This document shows, in pieces, positions 62,301 to 64,000 of a stretch of 64,000 nucleotides of DNA. Each line of letters opens with the position of its first letter. Positions within the stretch are counted from its first letter, which is position 1. Origin of the DNA: Beaufortia kweichowensis (lineage: Eukaryota > Chordata > Actinopteri > Cypriniformes > Gastromyzontidae); NCBI GenBank assembly GCA_019155185.1, contig CM032804.1, forward strand, positions 13,550,992-13,614,991. Reading direction: 5' to 3'. Both the position numbers and the translations under genes were made by a program. The notes under the pieces are model-generated. The model searched no databases, was not told the origin of the DNA, and saw only the letters and a program-made list of their open reading frames with translations.

Positions 62301-63863
62301 GACAATTACATAAAGCATAAAACTATTATAATGACGGCATAATATAAAGTTAGACAGCAGGTTATTGGACCTCGTTTTTAACCAGCCACTCCACCTCCAG
62401 CTCAGTGGCGAGGTCCTGACCAACATGGAAGGTGTCAGGTCTCTCCAGCATGGCATCTTTGATGAGAATAGAAGAGGCTCGCAGGATGAAGGAGGCAAAG
62501 AGATTCATATGGATGTTGTTTCTCATGCAGTGCAGTTTCCTGAGAGGATCAAAGTGCAATGAATGAGAAACCGACAAGCATTATATTGTACAATCTACTA
62601 AAACACACCCAAATTCTTAACCACAGGCACAGCCAAGATTCAAATTCATAAGTTTAATGTTACCTAAAGGCCACTAGTATACCCAACGCCAGCACAAGCG
62701 CCCCGAGAGACAGAGAATATCCAACGGTGTACATAGTCCGGAACTGACTGAGAATTCGTCCATAGTGCTGCTACAAATACACACAGCTGGCTGTATGTTC
62801 TCATAAAACTGATATAACTTTTTTTGAACTTAGAATAAGAGGAAGTGTTTCAAATCTAAAGTTTCTCTGACATACCATGTTGATTTGGGTGGGGTCACGT
62901 GACACACATTCACTTGCATTCTTCTGTTTACTCCACTGTCCTTCTGCATCACACTCCAAATACACCAGACCATGTTGAACTAATAAACACACACACACAT
63001 ATTTTTAGTTAAAGTGTATTGACATATTTACTCATTTCTGAATGGGTTAATTTCACATATTTTGTCTTGGCCATATTTCAATAATAATATTAAAAATAAT
63101 AATAAAACTATATTTTATACAGTATTACATTTCTTAAAACTGTTATTACTGTAGAAAGTCTAGACATTTTATTTTATTTACTTTTTAATGTATTTACTTC
63201 TCAATGGTGACTCCATTGTAATACACTGTAATACAGATTTTAAAAATATGTAAATACATATGTCCATTTTAATTTTAATTTTAATTTCAAAAACAGTAAT
63301 GAAAATGACATTTTTGCATTACTGTAATATTTAAAATGCATATAATAGGCTAAAACAGGCTTAACTTTTAGGCAAAATATATATTTTTAATTTTTAAATA
63401 AATTATGACCTAGACACATTATTAACAGGTTCTGTTCAATTCACAAATATTAATATTTAAATAAAGTAAAATAAAATCTTACCCTCTCTGTGCCAAGGCA
63501 GATACCAGGGGCAGGCCACACCCACTGTAGTATTGGGCAGTCCATCTGGCCAGCAGGCAAACTTATCAAACGTCCTATTGCACACAATACCTGAAAAGCA
63601 ACCAATTATGTTCAGAAATCCCCTAATCCCTATTCGGGACAGGATCTGTATGTGACACGACCTGTAAGGTTTCCTCCCACACCTGAATGCTTTCATCATC
63701 TCAGACCCCTGCTGCCCAACACTATGAAGGTGACTCTGACCATCACTATTCCCTGCAAATAGCTCACCTGTCAGCGGGGTTCTCTGCTAATATTTCGAAA
63801 ACATTCATCCCGGTACATCATCCATCTTGCCATCAAGGTTTTGAAGGATTCAGCAGATGACAC
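56318..63863 (-). CDS. gcgr: Glucagon receptor, 12 exons, N-terminus beyond the window
   Basis: This is a class B GPCR that couples glucagon to Gs and cAMP, mainly in liver. Coding exons: 63768-63863, 63483-63590, 62876-62979, 62664-62770, 62371-62539, 61148-61307, 60958-61018, 59594-59663, 58264-58352, 57992-58139, 56763-56804 and 56318-56665. From exon 3 onward they join in frame for 467 residues. The ectodomain reads CNRTFDKFACWPDG and CPWYLPWHREG, with glycosylation sites NRT, NTT and NAS. Transmembrane landmarks are MYTVGYSLSLGAL, NIHMNLFASFILR, NNYWLLVEGIYLH, WWIIRSPILLAVL, YKFRLAKSTLTLIPLLGIH and GLLVAILYCFVNKE. These, and the tail start VQSEILKKWRRWKLG, are closest to GCGR rather than GLP1R or GIPR. 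Fish may have two copies (a and b) and I cannot tell which this is. Exon 2 is one base out of frame with exon 3. The signal peptide exon is not in the window. Confidence 0.93.
60442..60671. mobile_element. Fold-back MITE, copy 2 (in a gcgr intron)
   Basis: The 230-bp element has arms of about 62 bp (60442-60503 and 60610-60671) that are almost perfect inverted copies, starting TATAGACCATTTCACAAGAT. The central spacer is about 106 bp. The same arms occur, diverged, at 10501-10740. RNA across it would form a strong hairpin. It lies in the intron between 59663 and 60958 of gcgr. Confidence 0.9.
61722..62196. mobile_element. Diverged cyprinid MITE (AAAGG...CTTTAA ends) in a gcgr intron
   Basis: The left end (TTAAAGGTGTAATTCTCTC) is followed by TTTTCATGCCATTCCATATG and TATGACTTTCTTC. 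The right part reads GACATGAGGGTGAGTAAATG, then GGGTGAACTATACCTTTAA. These are diverged versions of both halves of a very abundant cyprinid inverted-repeat element known to me from memory. The interior contains an unrelated AT-rich stretch. Confidence 0.7.
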
Positions 63864-64000
63864 CTGTAAGATACGATTTAAAATATAATGGAGTGCAACA
63901 GGAAGGTTCTGGAGAGGAAACCTCAATTTAGGATGTCTGACGTGTGTAAGAGAAAAAGAGAGATTGGGAATGAAGAAACCTCTGACCTGAATGCAAGATG

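Overview
The window reads as nuclear DNA from a ray-finned fish, most likely a cyprinid (zebrafish/carp group). The genes are split into short exons with GT-AG introns. Intergenic DNA is AT-rich and full of (TA)n runs and short inverted-repeat transposons that I recognise from cyprinid genomes. No bacterial, phage or CRISPR features are seen.

Layout: (1) 1-14,324, minus strand: prkaca, the cAMP-dependent protein kinase catalytic subunit alpha, with 10 coding exons, a probable long 3' UTR and several candidate alternative first exons. (2) 16,431-18,679, minus: asf1b, a histone H3-H4 chaperone, four exons. (3) 20,954-23,786, plus: crb3, a short Crumbs polarity protein ending in ERLI, arranged head-to-head with asf1b. 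(4) 25,300-27,757, minus: a beta-tubulin of the TUBB4A type, four exons, with a CRE/X-box pair upstream. (5) 29,136-32,058, plus: a class IV TRIM E3 ligase (RING, B-box, coiled coil, PRY-SPRY), six exons. (6) 34,640-35,590, minus: an orphan rhodopsin-type GPCR encoded in one coding exon, surrounded by locally duplicated non-coding segments. (7) 42.9-45.2 kb: a broken LINE 3' end and the 5' end of a hAT transposon. (8) 45.2-56.3 kb: a gene-poor stretch with several MITEs. (9) 56,318-63,863, minus: the glucagon receptor, with 12 of its exons; the signal-peptide exon lies beyond the right edge.

The order prkaca-asf1b and crb3-tubb4a matches human 19p13 neighbours, while GCGR is on human 17q25, so the window joins two ancestral vertebrate blocks. 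The products link loosely: the glucagon receptor signals through cAMP to PKA, but nothing suggests they form a unit.

The most useful observations are: single-base frame breaks in two otherwise well-preserved genes (prkaca exon 9 and gcgr exon 2); candidate alternative PKA first exons, all ending in the same splice phase; a CRE next to a near-consensus RFX X-box at the tubulin gene; a three-copy dispersed repeat; a two-copy fold-back element; and a hAT-type MITE with a visible target-site duplication. I found no clearly new multi-gene system. All coordinates were worked out by hand from the sequence.
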